Origin: Rhodosporidiobolus odoratus
Taxonomy: Eukaryota > Basidiomycota > Microbotryomycetes > Sporidiobolales > Sporidiobolaceae
Direction: 5' to 3'
Assembly: GCA_034387635.1 (NCBI GenBank)
Contig: JAOANU010000014.1
Span: 124,001 to 188,000, forward strand
Length of the DNA: 64,000 bases
Positions 23,301 through 35,256 of the stretch are shown here, piece by piece. The notes under the pieces were generated by a model that was given only the letters and a program-made list of their open reading frames with translations, did no database searches and was not told the DNA's origin. Position 1 is the first letter of the stretch. Every line of letters starts with the position of its first letter. A program made the position numbers and the translations under genes.

Positions 23301-24592
23301 TTGTACCCCTTCTCCGACGTATTCAGGTCCGTAATTTCGACAACAAATGACTTTGCTGCAATCGGTAGAGGCACCCTCCTGCACGCCGCACCCCACGCAC
23401 GTCCCACGTCGGCGGGGAGTAAGCGACAATCATCTAGAGAGTAAGAGCGAGAAAAGGCAGGCTGGACTAACGGTATACTGTCGATCGACATGGACATCCG
23501 AGATATGCACCACCTGGAACGGTTCCCGCCTCGCTCCCATCTCCTTGTCCCCCCTTTCCCTCTGTCCCTCCCTGGTCTTCCAACTCCTCCTGACCCTCTC
23601 CCCCCTCCCCTTCCTAACCTCAAACTCGTCCATCCCCACTTCGTCCCTCTCCGGCTGCAGTTCGACTGTGTGTTGCCTCGTTTTCTGTAGAGGGCAGAGG
23701 CCAAACACGGTTGAACAGAAGGATTTGGCGGCGGGACTGGCGAGAGCTATCGAGCGCAAGTCGTGGGCTAGGATTGGGGCTTGGGAACCGACTGCGCCGA
23801 GGCAGACGTCGGGGTCTTCGATCTATGTCAGGGGCAGCCCGACTTGTCAGCTTTTCAACAGGGTCAAGGGAGGGGGAAAGCCAAGAGAAAAGAAAAGCAG
23901 CTCACGCCCAACTTTTCACAAAACCCTACGAAGACGCCTACAAACGCATCGTCGCCGACCTTGGCCAGAGCCTGCAAAGGTGCGAGTAGAGCGACACACG
24001 TCGAGCACGAGACGGCGGCTTCGACGTCGCCCATAAAGTCTTGAGCGAATGAGGCGTAGATGCACAGGAGGGTGAGGAGGGCTACTGAGAGGGTTAGGAG
24101 GTGGGTGCGGAGGAAGTGGCGGGCGAGGAGGAGGCGGTGGCGGGGTTTCGAGGTGCGGCGGGTCGAGGGCGAAGGGGAGGGGGAGGGGGAGAGGGAGGGA
24201 GAAGGAGAGGGCGAGGGGGAGGTGTAGGAGGCCAGGGAGCGAATTGAACGAGGACGGGGAGTCAGTGCGCCATAGTCGGGGTGAGAGGGTGTAGGTGGAG
24301 AAGGGGACGGCAGTGTGGAAGGGCAAGTTGGTGAGGTTGAGATCGAGTTGCGAGATGGAGTGAGAGTGAGAGTGGGAGTGGGAGTGGTCGATTCACAGTC
24401 GAGGCGAGTTGAAGGTGTGGACTCGGTCGAGTGTCTGTTGAGTAACCTGAGTTGCCTGAGTGATTTATGCGCTTGAGAGTGAGTGCGAGATTCGAGGGAG
24501 CGAGACGAGGACGAGCGAGGTGAAGGCAGGGTGGGCGGAATCAACCGAGTCCGCTCTGAAGGGGTTCGTTCAGGCGGAGAGGGCGTAGACAT
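20354..24592 (-). CDS. Acid sphingomyelinase-like phosphodiesterase with saposin B domain
   Basis: It should cleave sphingolipid or nucleotide phosphodiesters in a secretory or vacuolar lumen. Fifteen exons: 23906-24592, 23472-23822, 23286-23378, 23128-23192, 22973-23048, 22742-22902, 22369-22634, 22089-22196, 21767-21994, 21584-21658, 21314-21503, 21076-21199, 20888-20938, 20512-20823 and 20354-20446 (959 residues). Order: Ser/Pro-rich cytosolic N-terminus, signal anchor (LLTLSVALLTLLCIYASF), saposin-B Cys pattern (CSTCVALLAPLQ, VGFCEKLG, DPDVCLGAVG, FCSTVFGLCPL), then metallophosphoesterase. All metal motifs are present: ISDVHVD, FTGDVVES, PTIGNHD and YGHSHVDEF; the GNH His codon is split by an intron. 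The C-terminus ends basic (FWQRWRT). Intron 13 appears to use a GC donor. The type II anchor differs from the cleaved signal peptide of animal ASM. Confidence 0.88.
21691..21720. repeat. (CCTT)n microsatellite in intron
   Basis: A CTTC/CCTT repeat lies in intron 9 of the sphingomyelinase-like gene; on the coding strand it is (AAGG)n. Confidence 0.75.
22272..22357. repeat. GAGAGC/GA microsatellite in intron
   Basis: Tandem GAGAGC units pass into a pure GA run. On the transcript this is a long CT-rich tract within intron 7 of the sphingomyelinase-like gene, placed where it could act as an extended polypyrimidine tract. Confidence 0.8.
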
Positions 24593-24813
24593 GGCTGACC
24601 AAGGGTTACTCAGAGCCGTAACAGCATTCCAAACTGGTGTAGGAACCGCGACAAACCCCCAATCGAAGCGGGGCAAGGGGACATACAACGTGCTGTATTC
24701 AGATTACAAATTGACCCCAGCTATGTAGCTTGTGCCAGTTCTGTCACCCCTCTCCGGAATCGGATCCCGCGTCTCGCCCGTCATCTCGCTCTCCCAGTCG
24801 TCGTCTACACGAC
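24593..24813. promoter_or_regulatory. Bidirectional promoter, sphingomyelinase-like / DDB1
   Basis: 221 bases separate the start codons of two divergent genes, so both promoters must be compact or shared. No specific factor site is assigned. Confidence 0.45.
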
Positions 24814-27800
24814 ATGCTCTACGTTGCACCCTCTTATCCATCCTCAGCTCAACTGCAAGCAATCAAACTCAACCTCTTCTCCCCCGACCATGAAACCCTC
24901 GTGCTAAAGTCTGGCCCTCCACTTCTCCCTCTCCCTCCCTCCCTCCCCTCAGACTGTCATGCTAACCCTGGCCTTGTGTCCACAGCAAACTCAACCGACT
25001 GGAATTCTCCGATATCGACCCCGCCTCCCCCTCGGACCATGTTCCCAAACTGGCGCTCCGCGATCAACTGAAAATCCATGCAGGCATCTCCAGTCTAGCA
25101 GCCGTGACTCTGCCCGTGCGTTCCCTCCATTCTCACTCTCGCTGTCGTGCATGCTCACCCGACCCAAACTCGACGTGGCAGGGTCACTCGCTCTCCTCCC
25201 TCCTCCTCCTCACCACCTCCCTCCACCTCGCCCTCCTCTCCTTCTCTCCCTCCTCCAGGTCCATTCAAACCCTCTCCCACACCTCCCTCGCCGAGCCCTA
25301 CTCCCGCCTGTCCGAGTACCAAACCATCCAAGTCTCGCCATGTCGACAGGTCGCCGTCGTGTATGCTTACCATGGCTTGTTGAGGGTCATCCCCCTCCTT
25401 CCAAGGGAGGGTCGCAAAGCCGGGGCGGGCGGAAGAAAGGCGAAGAGGAGGAGGTCGAGCACTACGGCAGTTGCAGACGCCACATCAGCCGCAGAGGGAG
25501 AAACCGAGATTGACTTGAGTACGAGTTACAATCTCCGCCTTCGAGCTCTCAACATCCTCTCGATCGCTTTCCTGCCCTCTCCTCCTGAGCCGTCCACTTC
25601 TCATCGACACCCAACGTTGGCGATCCTCTCCACCTCTCCCTCTTCTTCAAGCTCCCGAATCCTCTCCACCCACACCCTCAACCTCGACACCAAAGAACTC
25701 GAAGACGATCTCTCAGCTCTGGTCGGCGTCGAAGAAGGAGAAGTAGAGGTTCAAGATCCTGGGGCGGAGATGATACTCCCCATTTCAGGTGGCGAGAAGG
25801 GTCCGACGGGATTGTTGGTAATCGGGGAGGAGAGTGTCGTTTTCTTCCCTCGCTCCCACGCTGAGGAATCGGGGGACGCGGAGGAAGTAGAGGGCAAGGG
25901 CAAGGGGAAAGGGAAGGGGCGAGAGAATGAGGGAGCGAGTAAGGCGGGTAGGAGGGGCAAAGGTGCGGGGTTGGTACTCAAGGCCAAGTTGCCCGTTTCG
26001 AAAATCACTGCGTGAGTCTTCTTCTTCTCGCTCTCTCGAGGGCTCTTTCGCCGTGCGCCGTGCGACCCCTCAGTTCCTTCCGTCTCTCCCGTTACTACCC
26101 CTTCTCTTCCTTACTTACTGACCCCTTGCTCTTCCCTCCGCTTCCCACTTGACACCCTCCTAATCCTCCTCATTCCGTCGCTTCGCTCTCCCCATGTCCC
26201 TCACACTCTCAATCGGCCGACCACTCGACGCGCGCAGTTCCACCCCCCTCTCCCCGACAACCCATCTCCTCTCCGACCTGTACGGCAAAATCCTCCTTCT
26301 CACCTTCTCCGCCTCCCCGTCCGGTACATCTTCTCCTTCTCCTTATTCTCTCGAGATCCGCGATGTGGGGGATGCGACTTCGGCTAGTTCGCTCGTACCC
26401 CTCTCCTCTCCCTCCAGTTCAGGAAATGGGATTTTGGTGTACCTCGCATCGAGGTTTGGGGATTCACAGGTCATTAGGGTCAGAGTGCCCGAGTTGGGTA
26501 CCAGCGTCGGAGACGGGGAAAAGATGGAGGTGGAGGAAGAACGAGGCGGGGGGAAAGAGGAGTTGGAGTTGGAACTGGTGGACAGCTTTGCTGGTCTCGC
26601 CCCTATAGTGGATGCAGTCGTCCTTGGCGCCTCCTCTACCCCATCAACCTCTGCCAACCCATCTTCAACTTCGACAACCTCAGCTTCAATGTCAAACAAC
26701 AACAACAACAATGGTCTACTCCTCCTCTCCGGCGCTTACAAAACCGGTTCTCTCCGTCTCTTGAGGCATGGGATCTCGTTGAGGAGGTTGGCGGAGTTGG
26801 ATCTCGACGGAGGAGGAGGGGGGAGGGGGGTTTGGGCCGTACAGGGAGAGGGAGAGGCCGGGGAGGAGAAGTTACTCGTCCTCGCTGATGGAGGAGCTGC
26901 GCCGACAGTGTTGAAGGTTACGGTGGCAGAAGGAGAAGAGGGAGAACAGGAAGTTGAGGTGGAGGAATTGGAGGATGTGCCGCCCTTCAAGCCTTCTTCC
27001 TCCTCATCCGGGAAAGGGCGAGGGACGCTCCTTGCCGCCCGTCTCCCCACCCTCCTCATTCACGTCACTCCTGCCGGAATCTCCTACGCCCCTTCATCGT
27101 CAATGTCTGGTGGCAGCGAGGTAGGGATCTGGAAGCCTGCCAACGGGAAGAAGGTCACGAATGCGACGGCTAGGGGGAGGAAAGTGGCTGTGGCGGTTGA
27201 GGGTGGAGGGGTGGTCGTCCTTGAAGAGGAGGAGGAGAATGGGGGGTTGAAGGAGATTGGGTGCGTAGACTCGTCCCTTTCTCTTCTCTCCAGGTCCCTC
27301 GCGATCGTAGCGGAGTTCACTAATTCATGGAGATCGTGCTGTCACGCATAGTTCCTCCTCTTTCGAAACAGATCTTTCCTCCCTAACCTTCTCTTCCACA
27401 ACCTCTCACCTGGCCCTATCCCTCTGGACTCCCTCCCAAACCGTACACATACTTGCACTCCCTTCCATAGAGATCGTCGCCTCTCATACCCTATCGAGTG
27501 GGTTCTTGATCAGGTCGATCGCTCTGCCGAGTTTCTCCACTCCAGGCACAGGGGAGGGAGAGACAATCCTCTTCTGCGGTCTCGGAGACGGATCTCTCAC
27601 TTCCTACTCCGTCTCTCTCGACCCTACATCCTCCTCCTCCTCAGCCACCCCGACCCCGGCGGTTACTATCGATCTCAAAAGTGAGAAGACGGTACAGCTT
27701 GGGAGGAAACCGTTGCAGTTGTATCCGATTCCGGCGGTAAAGGGAGGAGAGGAAGGTGAGAGGGTTATGGTAGTGGGAGAGAGACCGACGGTCGTGGGGT

Positions 27801-29636
27801 GGAAGAAGGGGAGGGTTGGGTTTGAGGGAGTGGATTGTGAGGTGGGTTGTCCGAGTTTTGGCATCCTTTGGGCCATGTGCTGATTGTTTCCCTCCCCAAT
27901 CACGCAACGCAGGATCTCCTGTCCCTCGCCGCTCTTCCGAGCTCCTCTTCCGCCTCGTCTCGCCTCCTCGCCCTCCTCTCCCCTACCTCCCTCTCCCTCT
28001 CCCTCCTCCCTTCCTCCTCATCCTCCTCGACAGGCAACCTAAACATTACCACCATCCCCCTCGACGAAGACGAACCTCGTCGAGTAGCTTACGATTCGAA
28101 AGCGGGGGTTTTGGGAGTGGTTTGTTCTAGAAGGGATGTGGATAGGGGGAGTGGAGAGCAGAGGATTGAGGGGAGGGTTAGGATTGTAGAGGAGGATGGG
28201 TTCAACAGTGCGCAGACTCACCTCTTCCGCCTGGCTTTCCTCTTTTTTTCTCACTGCTCTTGCTGACTCTATTGTCAATGTTCTTGCCACCCCGCCGCAG
28301 CTCGAGCAACTTACACCCTGTCCCCAAACACCGAACCGCAATCCATCCTCTTCCTCCCCTCCCCATCCTCTACATCCTCCCTCTTCCTAATCGGCTCCGT
28401 CACCCTCCCAACCCCCTCTCCCACCGACTCGTCCAACCCACCCTCGGAAGAACCTACTTCCGGAACTCTCCATCTCGTCCGAACTACTTCCGGCTCATCG
28501 GAGGTAGAACTATTAGCTGCGAAACCCATCGGGGGGTGTCCTTACGCTCTCGCTCCCGTCATCGGTGGCGCGGAACTCGAAGAAAAGGGCTACATCGCCG
28601 TCGCCGTCAATTCTCAAGTCGCCGTGCTCCAGATCCAGCAACAAGAACAAGGAGGCGAAAACGATGATTCAGGTTGGACTCTTGACGTCGTAGCAACCTG
28701 GAGTGGGGCTTTTGTCGCTCTCAACCTGTCTTCGGCGAGTCAAGGGAGGTTGGTCGTTAGTGATGCGTTGAGATCGGTTGCCGTGTTGAGGTTCTCTTTG
28801 GTCCCCGTTGCGGCTGGAAGTGCAGCGGGTCCGGCGGCGGTGGAAGAAGGGGGCGCGTCGAAGAAGAAGACGAAGGGTAAATTGGAGGAGTTGGCCAAGG
28901 ACTACAAATCGAGATACATGGTCGGTGCCGAAGCTCTCTCTGTGCGGTCGTTGTCGCAAGGGATCGGGGGCGAGGATAAGGATCAGGACCAGCTGGAGAG
29001 GTACCTCGGCGCAGAGACGGATCTCAACCTCTTCACGGTCGAGAGGGATGTCATGGCGGGCGTCAGGGATCAGAGATTGGAGGGAGTGTTGGGAATGGGT
29101 GGGGGGTGGCACTTGGGAGAGGTGGTGACCAGGTTTAGGAAAGGTTCTTTCGCCCCACACCTTTCCTCAACCTCCGACTCAACCCTCTCTATCAACCCCG
29201 AATTGATCTACACGACCTCTGCTGGATCGGTTGGGGTCATCCTCGATTTGGACGACGAGACTGGTCGACTGCTGAGCGAGGTAGAACGGAATTTGAGAAG
29301 GTGGGAGGAGGGAAAGGAGGTTGGAGGAGTGGGTCAAGAGAGGTGCGTATCCCTTTTATCAAGCGCCGTGCTCAAGGGACGGACGGAAGACTGATCCTGC
29401 AATCGTAACCTTGTACGCGCAGCTTCCGCTCGCCCAAATCTTCCCTTTCTACTCCACACTCTTCTGCCGCGACCGGTCCCGTAGGCTTCATCGACGGCGC
29501 TTTCGTTTCCAGCTTCCTCGACCTTTCTTCAGAGGAGCAAGACCAGGTTCTGAAAGGACGGAGCGAGCATGAGGAGATCAAGGTAGGGAGGGAGGAAGTC
29601 GGTAGGGTGTTGGAGGAGGTTGGGAGGGCTTGCTGA
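24814..29636 (+). CDS. DDB1: DNA damage-binding protein 1 (DDB1) homologue
   Basis: DDB1 is the triple beta-propeller adaptor of CUL4 ubiquitin ligases and takes part in UV damage recognition. Eight exons: 24814-24908, 24986-25115, 25182-26011, 26238-27260, 27352-27841, 27913-28207, 28301-29342 and 29423-29636 (1372 residues). Diagnostic parts: N-terminal MLYVAPSYPSSAQLQ and NKLNRLEF; the propeller A strand RQVAVVYAYHGLLRVIPL; LFCGLGDGSLTSYSV in propeller C; RPTVVGWKKGRVGF; and the C-terminal helical block SFRSPKSS followed by GFIDGAFVSSFLDLSSEEQ. It is longer than animal DDB1 (about 1140) because of low-complexity Ser, Glu and Lys insertions between strands. CPSF-A family relatives (RSE1, CFT1) were considered. 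The GFIDG..ESFL-like end and the YDGLxxVIPL-like strand favour DDB1. Confidence 0.82.
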
Positions 29637-29993
29637 GGTGAGTTGGGCTGCAGTAAGCGGACTGGGCAGCTGTGTTGATACATGACGGATCGACCATAAG
29701 TAATGCAGTGTTTCCTCGTGTACCTAGATCGCTTTCGAGCGTCCACAGGAAGAATAGAACACGGATACCCGGATCTCGTGCGCAAGCCATACCTACACGC
29801 GCCCCCAAGGTGCTCTAGAATAGCTATGGCAAGTGCGGAAATCGGATCCTCTGCCTGTATGAATAGATGGGCGTAAACACCTTGCCATCGTGCATCTCGC
29901 GCTGTCATTGCTGGCCGAGTTAGCTGTCATCCTGGACATATGCCGAGCGGGGAAGATAAGAACTATCGCACCCCTTCACGATGTTACTGAGGA
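29637..29993. other. Convergent 3' intergenic
   Basis: This is the tail-to-tail spacer after DDB1. A minus-strand ORF (up to 29908) covers part of it but lacks features. Probably UTRs. Confidence 0.4.
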
Positions 29994-31236
29994 AAGAAAC
30001 AGCTCGCAGTCAGTCTCGCAAGATTTCTGCAGGTTTGAGGCGCTCGAAGACGTACCAAGAGTGACTTGACGGGTCCAGGTTTGCTGGTAGAGTAGAGTCG
30101 GAGGTGGAAAAAGGTCGTGTCTGGCTCATCGGGAATCCCTAGACCGCGTCGGTCTTCTGAAAGGGGTGCGCCGGGCGAGTTCAACATTGTCAAAACTACT
30201 TCTGGTGCGTCGAAAGCGCCGGCTGGAGTACGTGAACAAAGGATGGCCAAGGGAGGAAAGGCATCGAGATGAAGATGTATGACTTCACTCCGGAATGTTA
30301 GCTCTGATATGGGATCTGCCCGGTGATAATGAGGGTAATCTGAGGGAGGGAGGAAGCATCTGAGCCCGTCAGCGAGGCATATCAATGATAGAGAAGGTCA
30401 ATCAGCAAAGACTCACTGACGGTGCGCGTCCAGGTTGGCCCAATTCCAGAAGCAGCTAAAGTTCCAGTCCATCGTGGGAGCATCCCTTCTCCACCGTCCT
30501 GCTTGAGAATGCGGGGTCTCGGAAGCATGCAATGCCCGATATGGAACCGACTGAAGTGGTGATGCGGGCCGACTCCGGTAATCATGACTGTACTTCCTGG
30601 AGCTAGGAAGACTGAAAGGTGTGGCAGCATTGTGGAAACGCACTGTGTCGTTCGTCTGCCCTATTTGGCGACAGAGAGTGCCCGCGGTCTCGGAGAGAAC
30701 AACAAATGCTATGCATCCTCGCCGGTCCAAGGTACAGAACCCTCCGCCCACCCGCTCGGCTCGTCCTGCTACTGTTGCTGCTGCTGTTGCGCCCGCCAGT
30801 AGAGATAATCGAGCGAGTGCGTTGGTCGAGGGACAGTCGGTACTTTGGCAGCGGGAGCGGTAAACCAGAGCAGGTCTCCGAAAGCGTCGCTGCGGAACTT
30901 TGATTCTGCGTCGGCAAGCGTACGCGGTAAGGACGGACAGAGGAGGGAAAGAAGAGATCAGTCAGAGCGTTGGCAAAGCCGCGAACAGAAGAGAACCGCA
31001 ACGGACTGATTTGAGGTGGAAGGGGCGAAAAGAACTCGGTCGCGGCTGTCACTTCGGCGGGCGTGAGGGCAGTGCTCGCATCTACGAGAGCTGCAGGTTC
31101 ATCTGGTCAACAAGTACAGGGAAAGATAGAGCAGAGAGAGAGAGCAGGATTGCGTACAAGATGGAAAAGCGAGGTTGGCTTGCTCCCGCAGCTGAGCTTG
31201 CGAGCGCGTCGAGTCATCGACCGTACCGGTAGACAT
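29994..31236 (-). CDS. Hypothetical protein
   Basis: Not recognised. The start is the ATG at 31236 (MSTGTVDDSTRSQAQLREQ); exon 1 is 31158-31236 and exon 2 begins at 31102. Later exons fit at 30417-30611 (FLAPGSTVMITGVGPHHH, MLPRWTGTLAASGIGP) and 30056-30339 (ADPISELTFRSEVIHLHL, AFDAPEVVLTMLNSPG, TFFHLRLYSTSK). The joins there are in phase and use a GTGAGT donor. The middle (30630-31050) is ambiguous between two frames. One contains DAFGDLLWFTAPAA and a short Gln run and looks more protein-like, but no standard intron reaches it cleanly. The final intron would leave the stop codon alone in the last exon; reading through instead ends at 29984. Alternating beta-like segments hint at a beta-sandwich; this is weak inference. 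Confidence 0.45.
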
Positions 31237-34200
31237 GCTGGGAGGCTGGGGGATCCCAGGCGCTGCAGGTATTCGCGCAGGAACCGCCCGATACGCCGGC
31301 TCGAAAGGGGAGGGTCGGCGGGGATTGCGCAACACGCGGGGGCGTAGAGACGGGCAGACCCAGGGAGCGGCGGAATTGAGAGTCTCAGTCTAGCCAGCGG
31401 CCTCTATTCTTTTGGGATCGAGTGCGTTGGTTGCTCTTCACAAAGTTCATCACTCCCTTGTCCTCCTCCTCGCTCATGCGTTAAAGTCTACCATTGCGAG
31501 CTCGCTAGGACCGTTGCGCTCAGCTGTTCCAGTTCGTGCTGCCCATGCGCCGTCCCATACCATGTCACTCCACGCCGCCACGCATACTGTTCCGCCTCTC
31601 ATCATCACCGCACTCGCAGCCTTCAAGACCAATGGCAGCACAAGCCCGGGCAGTCACAGAACCACACTGGCACAGCAACAACGCTCGCTCGCTTCTCCCC
31701 CCTGAACCCCGCATTCCATAGGATATCTGCTTGCCTCACCATCCCGCCCTGCATAGGTGCCTCACCAAAAACAATCTACACTCCGACGCTAGGCTACAGA
31801 GCCATACAAGTCGATTCCTCGCACTGGCTCCGCCTTTAATGCCCCTCCAGCGGGGCCACTTCCATGTAACTAGCAGCACGGTCCTGACTAGGCTTACCTG
31901 CGCGAACCAGAGGTAGCTGAGGTTGTGGTGTACAGATGCAAACGCCTAATGTTCTTTCCCACATAATGTCCCGAGACGGGGTTGTCCAGAACACGGCCGC
32001 GAGACGACGCCCGCCTGCTTTCCCGATCTTCGCTTTTCTTTCGTTCTTTCCATCTTCTCTTGACGGCCCAAGCACGATAGGCGCCATACACGCTACGAGT
32101 ATCAAGGACATAGGGAACCCTCCAGGCGAGTGCACTTTACTGCAATGCCTGCGCTGTCCGCGAGTAATAAAAAATTGCCTACCACGAATGTCACGATACC
32201 CTCGGTACCTCAGGGCACGACCCAGTGAACGACGACCCTTACTCCTCCTTCTCTCTTTCTGTGTTTGTGTCCTTTCCTTCCGCTTGCTTTCTCTGCTCTG
32301 CTGTCATCCTCTTTCTCGGCTCAGATATATTTGCCTTTCCCGCTATCTCTGCCTCGCTCGCTGACCCCCATCGCCCCCTCTTCCTTGATCTGCAGGTCTT
32401 CTCCCTGTCCCTTCACTACTCACCTCCTCTCCTCGAGCCACAATTCAATCATTTCCTGCCTCCCTTTTCTCCCTTTGCCGCTATACAGTCCCTCCTCGTT
32501 TCTCTTCACCCTTCCTAGCTAAGTACTGGCAACTTCCCTTTCATTTGTTAGGGTCGCGCTTCTGACGACTGCGGCGTCCATCACCCCGCATCGTCATCGC
32601 TTTTGGGCTGGACCGCCGCGGTCGTGTCCACACAGGTGAAGATCAGGGTTGCTGATTCTCTAGTCAGTGGTTAAAGCTGAAAGATATATTGCTTCTCTTC
32701 CCTTACAAGCTCTGACCTTGCTCAACGTCTCAATCGCGCATAGCGATAGCCCCGCAAGCAAGCCCCCGGCCAGCTCTCAGCGTCGTCAGAGAAATCGCCC
32801 TCGCTTGAGCGCATTGAAGGGCTGGTAGCTGCGAGGACATGTAGACTCACTTGGACTGCGTTAAGCCTATGCCAAGTGTTTTTGCGCAAGAGTATAGACA
32901 TTAAAACTGGTGCGTGAACCTCTTCCTTCCACGACCCTCTGTTTTAGTTGTGATTGACAAGGTTCACATGCTCTTCATTGTCACCTCACACATGGATGGT
33001 ATATGCCTATTCTGTGTACTGCCAGCTTTCGAGCCTGATATCATGTTCAACCGTGGCAGTTTGGCAAAAAGCAGAGATAGATAATAGGAAGGGCAGCTGG
33101 GGGTCAACGCAATGCTTACTTCTGCTGTCTTCTCAGCGATGTTACATTTGATAAGCTTTACAGACACTGGCAGCGGTCACACGCTCACACACGGTGTCAT
33201 AGTGCAGTCGAGACGAGACGTAGACTTCAACCTGAGAAGGCCAAAAAAAGAAACAAAATTGTATGGAGCGAAGTAGGCGATGGAAAGGTGTGAAGTGTGT
33301 AGGAGGGAGAGAACAGGACAACACGCTTAGCATACAACGTCTACAAACAACGGAGCAACCCAAGATGTGGTAGTGCTTGCGCTGGCGGAGCGAGTACATG
33401 GGTTGGAATGACGGTCCACCTGCCTGCGGCTCCTGCTTGACCTGGGTGAGGATACAGTAGTACCGTGCATATAACCCTTGCAACAAAGTCTAGGAACCTG
33501 TGCAGAACCCTGTACCATGAGCAGGACCGGGCATCAAGAGAAGCTTTAGTTTGACTGGGTTTTGCCAGGAAGGGATGGCTGCAACCCAAGTCCCTTGAAA
33601 TGTATAGAAGCGTACCGTGCTGAGTTCTCCAGCAATTGCAAAGCGGGCAGTGCACTCACCGGTTGGCAGTTCCCGGCGCTTCAACTGATTGTGCATCTTG
33701 AGGTGCCACCGATTCGCAGTAAGGTCCTTAGGGAGACCGCTCTCTCGTGTGTAGGGATCAAGGCCTGAGTCGCAGGCTTGGTCCAAACCAGCATAGGGGG
33801 ATTGTACAGTCCAGCTGGACAGCCATTGGGCGTCAGCAGTAGTGTCCAAAGGAGCAAAATTAGACGGTCCAGAAGAGGCAACGCAAGATGCGCTAAGATG
33901 GCTGACAAGCTGTCCATGCTGTGATAGTCAGGGAATACTGTGATGCAAGGACAAATTCAGTGAAGCCCTCAGGAGGGTCCGTGTGACTCACTGGCGACAA
34001 CTTGCCCAGTGAGGCTGATGCTATATCTTTTGAGTTTTCCTGTCCAGTCTGGCACGTAGCTGCTGTGCTGTAAGCTTCCCACCTCTTGCTCGGCGACGCA
34101 GCTGCCATGAGCTCAGCTGTTTTGCCTGCGATAGGGAATGCACAGTGACATTGAGTGGCATCTCAGCACTAAAGAGAACATATGTGGGGTCATGAAAGCA

Positions 34201-35173
34201 TGAGAAAGTCACACTGGGGTGACACTGCTGCTGGTCTTGAACGTTGTCTGGCGCAATGTGCCGTAGCTGGAGGTGCTTGACCGGTGCCTCCGTATCTTTC
34301 TTGAGCTGCTTTGTGAGTGTGTTGCAGCATCAAGCTATCTACAAGACAGTGGTTAGGTTTGATGGGCGGGCGGAGATTGAGAGGCCAAGGATGTACTATG
34401 CTCAGCGTGGCTAGACTGTCAGGTGCTGAATGTGGCAAGTAAGGCCGTCAGCCTTGCCCAGCCACCATATTGAAGACTGGCTCTAACTTGCCAAAGAAGG
34501 TGGCCGCTTAGGGGAGAAAGATGTGTATACAAGACGCGGATGTCAGCGGGTTCAGAGATAGTGGCATGCGGGCTGCATATCAGACATTGAGACCCTTGCA
34601 AGATGGTCCTCAGATAAGGGAGGATGTGAACAAGCAGAAGGAAGTCAGCAGGATGAGCCAATCTTTCAAAGCTTCTCAAGCTCACGCCATCCGGCCTCCG
34701 CGGCCAATCACTTGCTTGTCAAAGAAGGTCGTGCGAGCAACAGTGTAGCGCAGCTTTGATAGTAGGCGAGCGCACAGACCCTGTTCAACCCCGTGTTTCG
34801 CTTTGCCTTCGCTGTCCTCCTTGTTCTGGCTGTCCTAGAGAAGCTTAAGCTTGAAGTGGTCTACATTGGCTGCTGCTGAACGACAGGGAGCACTGACACC
34901 AAACAGTGAAGTGCAGCCAGCTCACTCAAACACCTTGAATGCAAGCTGCGCCTACACAGCACATGCAACGCCTCAACAACTCGAGTTGAGAAGGTCAGCC
35001 AGTCAGGGAAGGCGACAGTCTCGCGGGAAGACGGGGCAGTCTGCGGGGTTCGCTGCAGCCTCGGGGTGTCGGGCCTGGTCTCATGCATCAGTGAGAGCGA
35101 GTGAGGGATCCTGGGGATAGGCAACGAATCAGTTGATATGTAATGTGTCTCAAGTTGGTCTGACAAACAGCAA
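31237..35173. other. Gene-poor 3.9 kb region
   Basis: No convincing gene. From about 32.2 to 32.5 kb it is pyrimidine-rich (CT on +). From about 32.6 to 35.1 kb base composition shifts to lower GC, with many TG/CA steps and few CG steps compared with the coding flanks. ORFs are short and featureless on both strands. Decayed repeats are possible, but no family was recognised. Confidence 0.55.
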
Positions 35174-35256
35174 GCCCGGTTAGCTCAGTCGGCAGAGCAT
35201 CAGACTCTTACGCATTGTAAATCTGAATGTCGAGGGTTCGAGCCCCTCATTGGGCG
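35174..35256 (+). tRNA. tRNA-Lys (anticodon CTT), with intron
   Basis: A full cloverleaf can be drawn. The acceptor stem is GCCCGGT with ATTGGGC plus discriminator G, the D arm is AGCTCAGTCGGCAGAGC, and the T arm is CGAGGGTTCGAGCCCCTC. The anticodon stem CAGA/TCTG encloses loop CTCTTAA, giving anticodon CTT. A 10-nt intron (about 35211-35220) sits one base 3' of the anticodon, the canonical position. The CCA end is not encoded, as normal for eukaryotes. Box A (TAGCTCAGTCGG) and box B (GGTTCGAGCCC) match polymerase III internal promoters. Confidence 0.96.

Noticed and set aside
24814..29636. RSE1/SF3B3 or CFT1 as alternatives for DDB1
   Set aside because: The short C-terminal GFIDGxFxxSFLDL block and the YHGLLRVIPL strand match DDB1; the other two families are longer and end differently.
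32225..32522. Hydrophobic plus-strand ORFs in the CT-rich stretch
   Set aside because: Leu/Ser/Pro composition follows directly from the pyrimidine bias; no start context or splice links.
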